Shown here: one piece after another, positions 25,215-34,800 of the stretch
Layout of the letters: each line of letters starts with the position of its first letter
Position numbering within the stretch: the stretch's first letter is position 1
Source: VXRD01 sp965242535
Lineage (GTDB): Bacteria > Latescibacterota > UBA2968
DNA length: 64,000 nt
Direction of reading: 5' to 3'
Assembly: GCA_965242535.1 (NCBI GenBank)
Contig: OZ251458.1
Location: 868,001-932,000, forward strand
Notes under the pieces: model-generated
What the model saw: only the letters and a program-made list of their open reading frames with translations
What the model was told of the DNA's origin: nothing
The model's database searches: none
Position numbers and translations under genes: made by a program

Positions 25215-26468
25215 GTGGACAGACAACGCAGAGCGGTCATCACGGGACTCGGCGCGCTCGCGCCCAATGGCAAGACCACAAAGAGCTATTGGGACGCCTT
25301 GTGCAACGGGCAAACCGGCGTTGGCCCCATCACAAAATTTGACGCCTCTGATTTTCGCGTGCGCTTCGCCGCCGAAGTCGAGGGCTTCGATCCCTCGGCC
25401 TACGGCATGGATCGGCGAAGTGCGCGGCGCATGGATCTCTTCACGCAATACGCCATTGCCGCGTCCGTTCAAGCCGTCGAAAACGCCGGTCTCGACCTCG
25501 GCGCCGAACGGGCCGACCGCGTCGGGGTCGTTTTTGGCTCCGGCATTGGGGGCATCAAAACCTTTGAAGACCAGCACGACGCGTACCGCAACGGAGGGCC
25601 GCGCCGCATCAGCCCGCTTTTTGTGCCGATGATGATTCCCGACATGTCCGCGGGTCAGGTGTCCATTCACTTGGGTGCCAAGGGGCCCAACTACACCATC
25701 GTCACCGCTTGCGCGTCGGCAGCCCATGCCATTGGCCAGGCGGCCCGGGAAATTTGGGACGACGAGGCCGATGTGATGATCACCGGAGGCGCCGAAGCCG
25801 CCATTACGCCGATGGCCGTGGGCGGGTTTGCCTCGGCGCGGACGCTTTCGACGCGCAACGACGCGCCAGAACGCGCGAGCAGGCCCTTCGATGCGGACCG
25901 CGATGGGTTTGTCATCGGCGAGGGCGCGGGCGGTTTGGTCTTGGAAGACCTCGAGCGCGCGAAACAGCGCGGCGCCGCGATCTACGCCGAAGTGGTGGGC
26001 GCGGGTTATACCGGCGACGCGCATCACATCACCGATATGGCGCCCGGCGGCGAGGGCGGCGCGCGTGCCATCAGACGTGCGTTGCGCCAAGCGCGGATCG
26101 ATCCGGAGGACGTGTCCTACATCAACGCGCACGGCACCTCCACGCCCGTGGGCGATCCGGGAGAAACCGCGGCCATCAAAGCCGTTTTTGGCGACCATGC
26201 GAAAAAGCTCGCGGTCAGTTCCACCAAATCCATGACCGGGCACTTATTGGGCGCGTCGGGCGCGATTGAAACGATCGCGGCCGCCTTGGCGATTCACCAC
26301 GGCGTAGCGCCGCCCACCATCAATTACGAAACGCCCGACCCGGAATGCGATCTCGACTACGTGCCCAACCAGGCGCGGGAAATGCCCATCGCCGTCGCCA
26401 TCAACAATTCCTTTGGCTTTGGCGGCCACAACGCGGTCATCGTCCTGCGTAAATTTGAAACCGGGTGA
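25215..26468 (+). CDS. fabF: 3-oxoacyl-ACP synthase II (FabF)
   Basis: A 417-residue KAS II of normal length. The nucleophilic cysteine is in VTACASAAHAI (about residue 168), the two histidines in NAHGTSTPVGD and STKSMTGHLLGASG, and the C-terminus SFGFGGHNAVIV. It elongates acyl-ACP with malonyl-ACP. Start is the GTG at 25215, which has AGGAGGT six bases upstream; a start 54 bp earlier overlaps acpP and lacks support. It is followed at once by rnc. Confidence 0.97.
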   Translation: MDRQRRAVITGLGALAPNGKTTKSYWDALCNGQTGVGPITKFDASDFRVRFAAEVEGFDPSAYGMDRRSARRMDLFTQYAIAASVQAVENAGLDLGAERADRVGVVFGSGIGGIKTFEDQHDAYRNGGPRRISPLFVPMMIPDMSAGQVSIHLGAKGPNYTIVTACASAAHAIGQAAREIWDDEADVMITGGAEAAITPMAVGGFASARTLSTRNDAPERASRPFDADRDGFVIGEGAGGLVLEDLERAKQRGAAIYAEVVGAGYTGDAHHITDMAPGGEGGARAIRRALRQARIDPEDVSYINAHGTSTPVGDPGETAAIKAVFGDHAKKLAVSSTKSMTGHLLGASGAIETIAAALAIHHGVAPPTINYETPDPECDLDYVPNQAREMPIAVAINNSFGFGGHNAVIVLRKFETG

Positions 26469-26475
26469 GGCCCTT

Positions 26476-27252
26476 GTGTTGCGCGCATTGAGAGGGGGAA
26501 GCATCATTCGACTCGGAAGCGTCTTGCAAACGATCAAACGCTGGTCCATCGGCGACAGAACGCGTTCTCAAGAAGAACTGCAAAGCAAACTCGGCTATAC
26601 TTTTTCCAACACCGCCTTGCTCGAACAAGCCCTCAAACACCGGTCTTATGTCTATGTGAATCGGGAAGGCGGCATCGCCTCCAATGAACGCTTGGAGTTT
26701 TTGGGCGACGCCGTGCTCGACCTCATCGTGACGGAACACCTCTTCGACCGGTTCGAGAACAAGCGCGAGGGCGAGCTCACGCAAATCAAATCCCTGCTCG
26801 TCAGCAAAGTGATCCTCGCCGAAAAGGGGCGCGGCATGCGCCTCGGCGAATACCTCTTTTTGAGCAAAGAGGAAATCGCCTCGGGCGGGCGGCAGCGCGC
26901 GTCGATCATCGGCGATGCGTTTGAAGCCCTCTTGGGCGCGATTTACCTCGACGGGGGATTGGAAGTGGCCCGCGCATTTGTCGAGCGCGTGATCCTGATC
27001 GATTTGGAGAAAATTTTAGCCGATGGCAATTATCTCAATTTCAAAAGCCTGCTTCTCGAACACGCCCAAAGCATGGGGCACGGCCATCCGCGCTACTCGC
27101 CCATCTCGGAAGAGGGGCCCGATCACCAAAAAATATTTTCCATCGAAGTCACCATTCAGGGCGACCGATTGGGCGAAGGACAAGGGCGCAACAAGAAGGA
27201 AGCGCAACAGATGGCCGCCAAAGACGCGCTCAAACACTTGGGCTTGCACTGA
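26476..27252 (+). CDS. rnc: Ribonuclease III
   Basis: About 258 residues. The RNase III signature NERLEFLGDAVLDLIVTEHL lies about residue 70-89, the second acidic cluster in GDAFEALLGAIYLDGG, and a C-terminal double-stranded-RNA binding domain ends GRNKKEAQQMAAKDALKHLG. It processes rRNA precursors and structured mRNA. The start is uncertain: no ATG is in frame, so I place it at the GTG at 26476 just after fabF; TTG codons at 26479, 26488 or 26521, or a rare ATT at 26506 behind GAGGGGGA, are alternatives. The family fold begins at about 26570. Confidence 0.93.
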   Translation: MLRALRGGSIIRLGSVLQTIKRWSIGDRTRSQEELQSKLGYTFSNTALLEQALKHRSYVYVNREGGIASNERLEFLGDAVLDLIVTEHLFDRFENKREGELTQIKSLLVSKVILAEKGRGMRLGEYLFLSKEEIASGGRQRASIIGDAFEALLGAIYLDGGLEVARAFVERVILIDLEKILADGNYLNFKSLLLEHAQSMGHGHPRYSPISEEGPDHQKIFSIEVTIQGDRLGEGQGRNKKEAQQMAAKDALKHLGLH

Positions 27253-27253
27253 C

Positions 27254-28093
27254 GTGACACATCGCACCTCCCCGACATGGCGTTTCCTCAATACCGCGTA
27301 TGGAAACGCCTTTTTTAATATGGCCGCAGACGAGGCCCTCGTGCGCGCCGTTGCCCGAGGCGCGCGGCCCGCGGTTCGCGTTTACGGGTGGCAGCCGCCC
27401 GCGGTCTCGTTTGGGTATGCCCAGCGCGTCACGCGCGAGATCGACGTCCAAAAAGTTCGCGCGCGCGGCATCGACATCGTCCGCCGTGCAACCGGTGGAC
27501 GCGCGGTTTTGCACTGGAATGAACTGACGTACAGCGTGGTCTGCGCGGCCGACGATCCCGCGATGGGGGGCAGCATTGGCGACGCCTATCGCAAAATCAG
27601 CGCGGGCCTGCTCGCGGGGGTTCGCCTGCTCGGCGTCGATGCGACCTTTGAATCCCGCCGCCAAACGCAGCCTTCGCCGCGCGGCAAAATCCTCACCGCG
27701 CCCTGTTTTACCAGCACCGCGCAATACGAAGTCGCATTCCACGGCCGCAAACTCATCGGTAGCGCGCAACAGCGCATCGGCAACACGCTCTTGCAACACG
27801 GCTCGCTCTTGCTCGGCGCCGAGCACAAGCGCATCGCGGACCTCCTGCCCGACGACAAGCCCGGCCTGCAAAAACGCTTCCGCCGCGAACTCGACCGCCA
27901 CACGATTTCGCTTTCAGAAGCCCTGTCAGACGCGGTTGATTTTGACACTGCGGCCACCGCCATCCAGCAGGGCATCCAAGACACCTTTGACATCCACCTG
28001 ATCGAAGCGACACTCGGCGAAACCGAACGCGCCGAAACCCACCGCCTCATCGCCGAGAAATACGCGACCGAGGAATGGAATTACAAATATTAG
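27254..28093 (+). CDS. lplA: Lipoate-protein ligase A family protein
   Basis: A 279-residue member of the BPL/LplA/LipB fold: NMAADEALVRAVARGARPAVRVYGW, the lipoate-binding RRATGGRAVLHWNELTYSVV (RRxxGGGxVxH-like) and KLIGSAQQRIGNTLLQHGS. Such enzymes attach lipoate, or transfer octanoate, to dehydrogenase E2 and GcvH proteins. Start is the GTG at 27254, one base after the rnc stop. A C-terminal accessory domain like that of E. coli LplA is missing, so an octanoyltransferase of the LipM/LipL kind remains possible. Confidence 0.88.
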   Translation: MTHRTSPTWRFLNTAYGNAFFNMAADEALVRAVARGARPAVRVYGWQPPAVSFGYAQRVTREIDVQKVRARGIDIVRRATGGRAVLHWNELTYSVVCAADDPAMGGSIGDAYRKISAGLLAGVRLLGVDATFESRRQTQPSPRGKILTAPCFTSTAQYEVAFHGRKLIGSAQQRIGNTLLQHGSLLLGAEHKRIADLLPDDKPGLQKRFRRELDRHTISLSEALSDAVDFDTAATAIQQGIQDTFDIHLIEATLGETERAETHRLIAEKYATEEWNYKY

Positions 28094-28117
28094 CCCGCGC
28101 TTACAAGGGGCATCGCA

Positions 28118-28270
28118 ATGCCGGGTTTTACCGAAAGAGAGCTGTTGCAAATCATTGCGGTCGGCGAATCCGATCGCGTGGAATTTAAGGAATCCCTGTC
28201 CGGCGACGCCCCCACGCGCATCAGGTCGAGTGCGACTTTCGCAAATTGGCCGGCGAAAAACAGCGGCTGA
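28118..28270 (+). pseudogene. Fragment of AlbA_2/Schlafen-type ATP-binding protein
   Basis: A 50-codon frame, MPGFTERELLQIIAVGESDR then VEFKESLSGDAPTRIRSSATF, matches the first strand-helix unit of AlbA_2 DNA-binding domain proteins (ELL..I..GES..VEFKESLSG). It then falls apart and stops; the following bases continue in another frame. It is a remnant between lplA and the GlmL cluster. Confidence 0.55.
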
Positions 28271-28317
28271 CCGCATCACCTCCGCCGCCAGTGGCGAGAG
28301 GCATGAGGAGCTAAGCT

Positions 28318-28725
28318 ATGCGATCCGCGACTTGGGTCTCGCATCCCTTGCGCGAAGAGCCGGTGGCGAAATCGGCTGCGCTCGCGGTCATCATTTTGGG
28401 CGTCTCGCTGATCGCGGGCGCGAGTTTTCAAAGTGGTGCGTTCGCGTTTGTCGCGCTCGCGTTGCTCGTCGTTGCGATGGCCCGGTATTTTTTTGCGACT
28501 CGCTACGTCCTCGACGAGACGGGCGTTGGCATTTCGCATTTGGGCGTGAGTCGCCATTATGCGTGGACGAATTTTCGCCGCGTTGTACGCCATCCCAACG
28601 GCGTCTTCTTGAGCACGTTTGCCAAACCGCATCGCCTCGACCCCTTTCGCGGGCAATTCCTGCGCGCGACAAATCCCGATGAGATTTGCCATGTGGCCCG
28701 ACAATACATCGCTCGCACGCCTTAA
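28318..28725 (+). CDS. Two-helix membrane protein, unknown
   Basis: A 135-residue protein with two adjacent membrane helices (about 20-58: AALAVIILGVSLIAGASF and AFVALALLVVAMARYFFA). A cytoplasmic domain follows (YVLDETGVGISHLGVSRHYA, FRRVVRHPNGVFLSTFAKPH) that resembles bacterial PH-like domains. It is followed by a small gene whose start lies 35 bp inside its 3' end, then by the GlmL-like gene, suggesting one operon. I do not recognise a named family. Confidence 0.65.
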   Translation: MRSATWVSHPLREEPVAKSAALAVIILGVSLIAGASFQSGAFAFVALALLVVAMARYFFATRYVLDETGVGISHLGVSRHYAWTNFRRVVRHPNGVFLSTFAKPHRLDPFRGQFLRATNPDEICHVARQYIARTP

Positions 28726-29041
28726 AAAGTACTGCGCGCACGCGTTTGCGGTCTCGCCGCCGGACAGTGCCATCACCGAAGACGACGAGGCCCTCGCGGA
28801 AAAAGTCGCGGCTTTTATCGCGGGGCGCAAACTCGCGGCCCCGGCCATTATGGCGCTTGAAACCGGGCGGCCCTTGAATTACATTGGCAGTCAATTTTTG
28901 GCTTTTTTGTCGCCCTTTGTCTCCATCATCTTTTCCTCAACAGCGGAATTTGACCGCTTCGCGCGCTTTCTCGAAAAGCGGGAAAGCATCCCCTGTCTCA
29001 TTCGCCACATCGAAACCTTGGAAAACGAACGCCATGGATAA
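28691..29041 (+). CDS. Small protein of unknown function upstream of GlmL-like gene
   Basis: A 116-residue frame starting at the ATG at 28691 (MWPDNTSLARLKKYCAHAF). It has a mixed N-terminal part and a hydrophobic stretch about 60-85 (SQFLAFLSPFVSIIFSS). It overlaps the preceding gene by 35 bp and the GlmL-like gene by 8 bp, so translation is probably coupled. No motif recognised. Its intact frame and coupling argue that it is real. Confidence 0.6.
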   Translation: MWPDNTSLARLKKYCAHAFAVSPPDSAITEDDEALAEKVAAFIAGRKLAAPAIMALETGRPLNYIGSQFLAFLSPFVSIIFSSTAEFDRFARFLEKRESIPCLIRHIETLENERHG

Positions 29042-30854
29042 ACTCGACATCGTCATCGCCACCGATTGCGGCAGCACCACGACCAAAGCCATTTTGATCG
29101 AAAAAAAGGACGAGGGCTATCGCCAGACCTATCGCGGCGAAGCCCCCACGACGGTTGAAGCGCCTTACGAAGACGTCACGCGCGGGGTGCTCAATGCGAT
29201 CCAAGAGGTGGAAGAACTCTCGGGCAGGCAGATTCTCGACGGCGAAACCATCATCGCCCCGGCAGACGGAAACCGCGGCGTGGATATCTACATTTCCACG
29301 AGCAGCGCGGGGGGCGGCTTGCAGATGATGGTCGCAGGCGTCATTGAGGCCATGACCGGCGAAAGCGCGCAGCGGTGCGCCCTCGGCGCAGGGGCGATCG
29401 TCATGGACGTGCTCGCGTCGAATGACGGGCGGCAACCGCACGAAAAGATCGAACGCATCCGCCAGTTGCGCCCGGATATGGTGCTCTTGTCCGGCGGCAC
29501 GGACGGGGGCACGATCTCCCACGTCGTCGAGCTCGCCGAATTTATCTCCGCCGCCGATCCCAAACCCCGGTTTGGATCCGGGTACCAACTGCCCGTCATT
29601 TTTGCGGGCAATCGGGATGCGGCCCCAGAAATCGAACGCGCGTTGGGCGATAAAACCGCCCTGACCATCGCGGAAAACATCCGCCCCAAGCTCGAAGCGG
29701 AGAACCTCGGCCCCGCGCGCCACATCATCCACGACCTCTTTCTCGAACACGTCATGGCACAAGCGCCCGGGTATCGCAAGCTCATCGCCATGACAGACGC
29801 GCCCATCATGCCCACGCCCGGCGCGGTTGGCCTGATGATGCAAACCGCGGCCAAACGCCAAAATATCGATGTCGTCGGCGTGGATATCGGCGGCGCGACC
29901 ACCGATGTGTTCAGCGTTTTTGACGGGATTTTCAACCGCACGGTCTCCGCCAACTTGGGCATGTCCTACAGCGTCTCGAATGTGCTCGCCGAAGCCGGTC
30001 TCGATGCCGTGATGCGCTGGCTGCCCTTTCGCTTGGACGAAGCGGATTTGCGCGACCGCATCAAAAACAAAATGATCCGCCCGACCACGATTCCGCACCT
30101 GCTCGAGGAATTGCAAGTCGAACAGGCCATTGCCCGCGAAGCCCTGCGCTTGGCCTTTGTCCAGCACCGCGCCTTGGCCGTGGGCCTCAAAGGCGTGCAG
30201 GCCGAGCGCACCCTGTCCGATGTGTTTGACCAATCGGCAGGCGGGGAAAGCCTCATCAAAATGCGCGACCTCGACCTCCTCGTCGGCAGCGGCGGGGTCT
30301 TGTCGCACGCCCCGCGCCGCGTGCAAACCGCCGCCATGCTCATCGACGCGTTTCAGCCCGAGGGCATCACGCGCCTGGCCGTCGACAGCATTTTCATGAT
30401 GCCCCACTTGGGCGTGCTCTCATCGGTGGATGAACGCGCCGCTGCGCAGGTTTTTGAACGCGACTGCCTCATTTACCTCGGCACCTGCATCGCGCCCATC
30501 GGGCAGGGCAAACTCGGCGCGGCCTGTGCCCAATACGAAATCGACTTGCCCGACGGCGCGCAATCCGGCGCGCTCGACGCGGGCGACCTGTTGCATTTCC
30601 CACTCGGAGCGGACGAGGAGGCGCGCCTCACCTTGCGGCCCGAACGCCACATAGACGCGGGCGCAGGGCCGGGCAGAGAAATGACCGCCACGGTCAAAGG
30701 CGGCGCGGCCGGGCTGATCTTAGACGGACGCGGACGTCCGATAGACTTTGCCGACGACCACACCCAACGCGCGGATCAACTGCGCCGATGGAGCGAGGTT
30801 CTCGATCTTTATCCTAAAGGAGGGGAGACGGGAGACGGGAGAGGCGAGAGGTAA
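29034..30854 (+). CDS. GlmL/MutL-like actin-fold ATPase
   Basis: A 606-residue protein of the family called methylaspartate mutase accessory protein GlmL. The first phosphate loop is ATDCGSTTTKAILIE (residues 8-22) and the second VGVDIGGATTDVFSVF (about 280-295); between them are SAGGGLQMMVAG and LLSGGTDGG. The name comes from glutamate mutase activation, but no mutase genes are nearby. Here it is linked to membrane-protein genes, so its role is probably different (inference). The C-terminal region (LTLRPERHIDAGAGPGREM, VKGGAAGLILDGRGRP) is a beta domain. The last 12 residues (KGGETGDGRGER) come from a purine repeat that has replaced the original end. Confidence 0.82.
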   Translation: MDKLDIVIATDCGSTTTKAILIEKKDEGYRQTYRGEAPTTVEAPYEDVTRGVLNAIQEVEELSGRQILDGETIIAPADGNRGVDIYISTSSAGGGLQMMVAGVIEAMTGESAQRCALGAGAIVMDVLASNDGRQPHEKIERIRQLRPDMVLLSGGTDGGTISHVVELAEFISAADPKPRFGSGYQLPVIFAGNRDAAPEIERALGDKTALTIAENIRPKLEAENLGPARHIIHDLFLEHVMAQAPGYRKLIAMTDAPIMPTPGAVGLMMQTAAKRQNIDVVGVDIGGATTDVFSVFDGIFNRTVSANLGMSYSVSNVLAEAGLDAVMRWLPFRLDEADLRDRIKNKMIRPTTIPHLLEELQVEQAIAREALRLAFVQHRALAVGLKGVQAERTLSDVFDQSAGGESLIKMRDLDLLVGSGGVLSHAPRRVQTAAMLIDAFQPEGITRLAVDSIFMMPHLGVLSSVDERAAAQVFERDCLIYLGTCIAPIGQGKLGAACAQYEIDLPDGAQSGALDAGDLLHFPLGADEEARLTLRPERHIDAGAGPGREMTATVKGGAAGLILDGRGRPIDFADDHTQRADQLRRWSEVLDLYPKGGETGDGRGER

Positions 30855-30857
30855 GGC

Positions 30858-30927
30858 GCGAGAGGCGAGAGGCGAGAGGCGAGAGGCGAGAGGCGAGAGG
30901 CGAGAGGCGAGAGGCGAGAGGCGAGAG
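30858..30927 (+). repeat. (GCGAGAG)10 heptamer microsatellite
   Basis: Ten perfect tandem copies of a seven-base purine-rich unit, directly after the stop codon of the GlmL-like gene. Confidence 0.95.
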
Positions 30928-31020
30928 GAAAGATGGGGAGACGGGAGACGGGAAAAGCAATCGCAATCGTAGGGACGCGGTCAGCGCGAGGGTAAGCAAC
31001 AAAGACAACAGACGGGAGAC

Positions 31021-31062
31021 GCAATCGTAGGGACAGGCCCCCGTGCCTGTCGGAAGATACAA
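31021..31062 (+). repeat. Hairpin repeat (GACAGGC/GCCTGTC), third copy
   Basis: GCAATCGTAGGGACAGGCCC then CCGTGCCTGTC and GAAGATACAAG, as at 17784-17904, with one base change (CGGAAG). Confidence 0.8.
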
Positions 31063-31361
31063 GGCGCGAGAGGTGAGCAGGGTGTGTAGGAGCGATGCCC
31101 ATGTGCCTGTCCGTGCAACCCGTAGCGGCGAAACGGTCAGCGGTCAGTTTCGCGCAAATGTGCGGAACGGAGTACAACAGCACAGCCGTTCACCGACAGA
31201 TCGTCGCGCCGATTCGTCGATACGCGCTCAAAGAATTAACAGGACTTTTACGGCAAAAATGGTTATCATTGTCGCATTAGGGCAAGGGATTTAAGAACAA
31301 GAACAATGACTGGCGGACATGCTCGCGCCACCGGCGAGATGCATGTCCAAGTGACTGCGCC

Positions 31362-31835
31362 ATGAATTCCACAGTTTACATCGAAACCAGCATCATTGGT
31401 TATCTCACGTCGCGACCGAGCCATGATTCAATCACAGCGGCAAACCGGCGATTAACCCGTGATTGGTGGAACCAATGCCGCGAAAACTTTGATATTTTTA
31501 TTTCGCAATTTGTCATTGACGAATGTGCAAAGGGAGATATAGTTGCTAGTAAAGAGCGTTTGAATGTGATCGCTGATATTCAGCAACTCGATGTCACCGA
31601 AGCCGTTGGAACTTTAGCCGATGGGCTTATCCATCAGGTGCCTTTGCCAGAAAAGGCGCAAGTTGACGCCTTGCACATTGCGATTGCAACTGTTCATGGC
31701 ATAGAATATCTGCTAACTTGGAACTGTACGCATATAGCCAATGCGATACTATGTCCTCAGATCGAGAGAATCTGTCGATTGTTCAGTTATGAACCGCCAA
31801 GAATCTGTACGCCCCAAGAACTCATGAAGGGATAA
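31362..31835 (+). CDS. PIN-domain protein (VapC-type toxin)
   Basis: A 157-residue PIN-fold protein: VYIETSIIGYLTSRPS at the N-terminus (E for the usual first Asp), ISQFVIDECAKGD (second acidic residue), VDALHIAIATVHG (third) and YLLTWNCTHIANA (last, with Asn). Such proteins are metal-dependent RNases of toxin-antitoxin pairs. The next frame begins four bases later and its first 50 residues look like the partner of this PIN family, so the pair is PIN followed by antitoxin. Confidence 0.75.
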   Translation: MNSTVYIETSIIGYLTSRPSHDSITAANRRLTRDWWNQCRENFDIFISQFVIDECAKGDIVASKERLNVIADIQQLDVTEAVGTLADGLIHQVPLPEKAQVDALHIAIATVHGIEYLLTWNCTHIANAILCPQIERICRLFSYEPPRICTPQELMKG

Positions 31836-31839
31836 CCTC

Positions 31840-34800
31840 ATGTGGCGCGATACCATCGTAGAAGAAATTCGCCGCAACCGTCAGGTGTACGCAGCAAAAT
31901 TTCATCACGACATCAAAGCGATCTGCCGCGCTGCCCGCGAGCAACAAAAGAAAAGCGGTCACGAGATCGTTTCGTTGCCACCGCGGTCTGTCGCAACAGT
32001 TGCAAAAGATAACGCCATGAACCAAAAATCCATCTTCTCAACGTATCTGAACGCCCTGACCGCTGTCGCCCGGCAAGGCGATGCGCGGGAGGAGAGTTTT
32101 TATCCAGCACTCGCGGATATGCTCGCGGAAACGGCACGCGCCACCGGGCGGACGCACGTACACGTCACCACATTGCCCAAGCGGACCGAGGGCGGCAACC
32201 CGGACTTCCGGCTGTGGAACGGCAGGGATCGCATCGTCGGCTATGTCGAGGCCAAGAAGCCGACCGAGGAGCGGCTGGACATCGTCGAAAACTCCGAACA
32301 ACTCCAGCGTTATCGCGCCACATTCCCCAATCTCATCCTCACCAATTTCCTCGAGTTTCGCCTGTATCGCGATGGCGAGCGCGTTCAGACGGTCCGCGTC
32401 GGGCGGCCCTTGGTGCTCAACGCGCTGGGCACAACGCCGCCGCTGGAAAATCAAAATGACCTCGCCGCGCTTCTCGACCACTTTCTCGACTTTGCGTTGC
32501 CCCCGACATTCACCGCCGAATCCCTCGCCGTTGAACTGGCAAAGCGCACGCGCCTGCTCCGCGTTGTGATCGGCGAGCAATTTGAGCGGGAACGGAACGC
32601 GCCCGGGATGCTCTCCGATTTCTTCAAGGCGTTTCAGACGTATCTCATCGGATCGCTGACGACGGACGATTTCGCCGACCTGTTCGCGCAGACGATAGCC
32701 TACGGCCTCTTTGCCGCTCGCACACGCGCTGGGGATGGCTTCAACCGCCGCGTCGCGTTTGACAATATCCCACACACCATCGGCGTCTTGCGCGCCCTGT
32801 TTCGCTACATCTCGCTCGAAGAATTGCCCAAGCCGCTGGCGTGGTGCGTGGATGATCTGGCCGAGGTGCTGGCCGTGGCCGACGCGCCGGGCATTCTCGA
32901 TAGCTACTACCGCGAGGGCAAGGGCGGCGATCCCATCGTGCATTTTTACGAGACCTTTCTGGCGCAATACGATCCCGACGAGCGCGAGCGGCGAGGCGTC
33001 TATTACACGCCGGAGCCGGTGGTGGGTTACATCGTGCGTTCTCTAAATGGCCTTCTCAAGACGGAATTTGACAAACGCGATGGCCTCGCCTCGGATGGCG
33101 TTACCCTGCTCGATCCTGCGGCGGGGACGATGACATTTGTCGCCCGTGCGGCGCAGCAGGCGGTCGCCGAGTTCGAGGCGAAATACGGCAGCGGTGGGCG
33201 GGAGGACTTCATCCGTCGGCATATCCTCGAGAATTTCTACGCGCTCGAGTTGATGATGGCCCCCTATGCAGTAGGCCATCTCAAAATGAGTTTCTTCTTG
33301 GAAGAACTCGGCCACCGCCTCGCCGATGACGAGCGGGTGCCCTTTTATCTTACAAACACGCTCGACGTGGAGGAATTGGAGCAAAGCCGGTTGCCCGGCC
33401 TGTCCGCATTGGCAGAGGAATCCCGTTTGGCTGGCGCGGTCAAAAAGCAGACGCCGATTTTGCTCATCCTCGGCAATCCGCCTTATTCGGGGCATTCGAG
33501 CAATACGGGCGATTGGATACGGAGATTGATCGACGATTACAAGCAAGTGAATGGTGAGCCGTTGGGGGAGAGAAATCTGAAATGGTTGCAAGATGATTAC
33601 GTCAAGTTCCTGCGTTTCGCACAGTGGAAAATTGAGCAGGCAGGTCAGGGCGTCGTGGGGATGATTACCAACCACAGCTACCTCGACAATCCGACGTTTC
33701 GCGGGATGCGCCGCAGTCTGATGCAGACCTTTGACGACATTTACATCCTCGACTTGCACGGCAATTCGCTCAAACGCGAGACCGCCCCGGATGGCAGTCC
33801 CGATCAAAATGTCTTCGATATTCAGCAAGGCGTGGCGATTGCCTTTTTCGTCAAGCGCGGCGGCCAACATGCAGACGCCACCATCCACCACGCCGATTGC
33901 TACGGAACGAGAGAGCGCAAATATGAATGGCTGGACGCCCACGACCTCGGCGCCACCGATTGGCAACAGATAAATCCCGCGTCGCCGTTCTATTTATTTT
34001 TGCCACATGACGCCACGCTTGAAGCCGAATATCGCCAGTTTATGGCTGTTCCCGAGATATACCCGGTCAACAGCGTCGGCATTGTAACCGCCCGCGATAG
34101 CTTGGCGATTCGCTGGTCAAAAGAAGAAGCGTGGAATGTAGTGCGTGCGTTTTCGGGGATGGAGCCGGAGTTGGCGCGAGAGGGCTACTCATTGGGCAGG
34201 GATTCACGAGATTGGAAAGTGACATTGGCCCAGAGGGACTTGCGGGATTCCGGCCCAACACACGAGAATGTGGTCCCGATTCTTTATCGGCCCTTTGACA
34301 TCCGCCGCACCTACTACACGGGTCGGTCACGGGGATTTATCTGTAGGCCCCGTTCCGAAGTCATGCGCCACATGCTGCTAGACAGCAACAACATAGGTCT
34401 AATCACAGTCCGACAGGTGGCAGAAGGTATCTTCAATCACGTAATCCCTACCCAGCACATAACCGATTTTCGCACTACCCTCAGCAACAAAGGCGGGGCT
34501 TACCTCTTCCCCCTCTACCTCTATCCCACCGCTGACCGCGACGACCTTTTCGCGCAACGCGAATCGTTCGAGCGTCAGCCGAATCTGAGTCCCAAGTTGC
34601 TCGCGGTACTCGCGGAGGCACATGGTCACGGGCCCTCGCCCGAGGATATTTTCTTCTACACGTATGCGATCTTGCACGCGCCTGCGTACCGCGAGAAATA
34701 CGCCGAGTTCCTGCGGATCGATTTCCCGCGCATCCCGTTCACAAAGGACAGCGCGTTGTTCGCCAAACTCGCCGAACTCGGTGCGCGATTGGTCGGCCTG

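Larger units (their letters stand above)
30855..31361 (+). other. 507-bp non-coding gap with heptamer array and hairpin repeats
   Basis: Ten exact copies of the heptamer GCGAGAG (30858-30927) are followed by GGGAGAC units to 30957. A partial CAATCGCAATCGTAGGGAC repeat starts at about 30958, and a full hairpin repeat lies at 31021-31062 (stem GACAGGC/GCCTGTC). From 31110 to 31361 I see no gene or recognisable element. This is the left border of the second island. Confidence 0.8.

Noticed and set aside
28998..30407. 469-residue antisense frame under the GlmL-like gene
   Set aside because: No motif, no ribosome site; plus-strand gene has two phosphate loops of the actin fold.
29034..30854. Assignment as a functional glutamate mutase component
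   Set aside because: No mutase E or S subunit or methylaspartase gene is nearby, and neighbours are membrane proteins; I keep only the family name.
30858..30957. Possible CRISPR array
   Set aside because: Seven-base units without spacers; it is a heptamer microsatellite. The rodZ and 17.7-kb repeats were rejected for the same reason.
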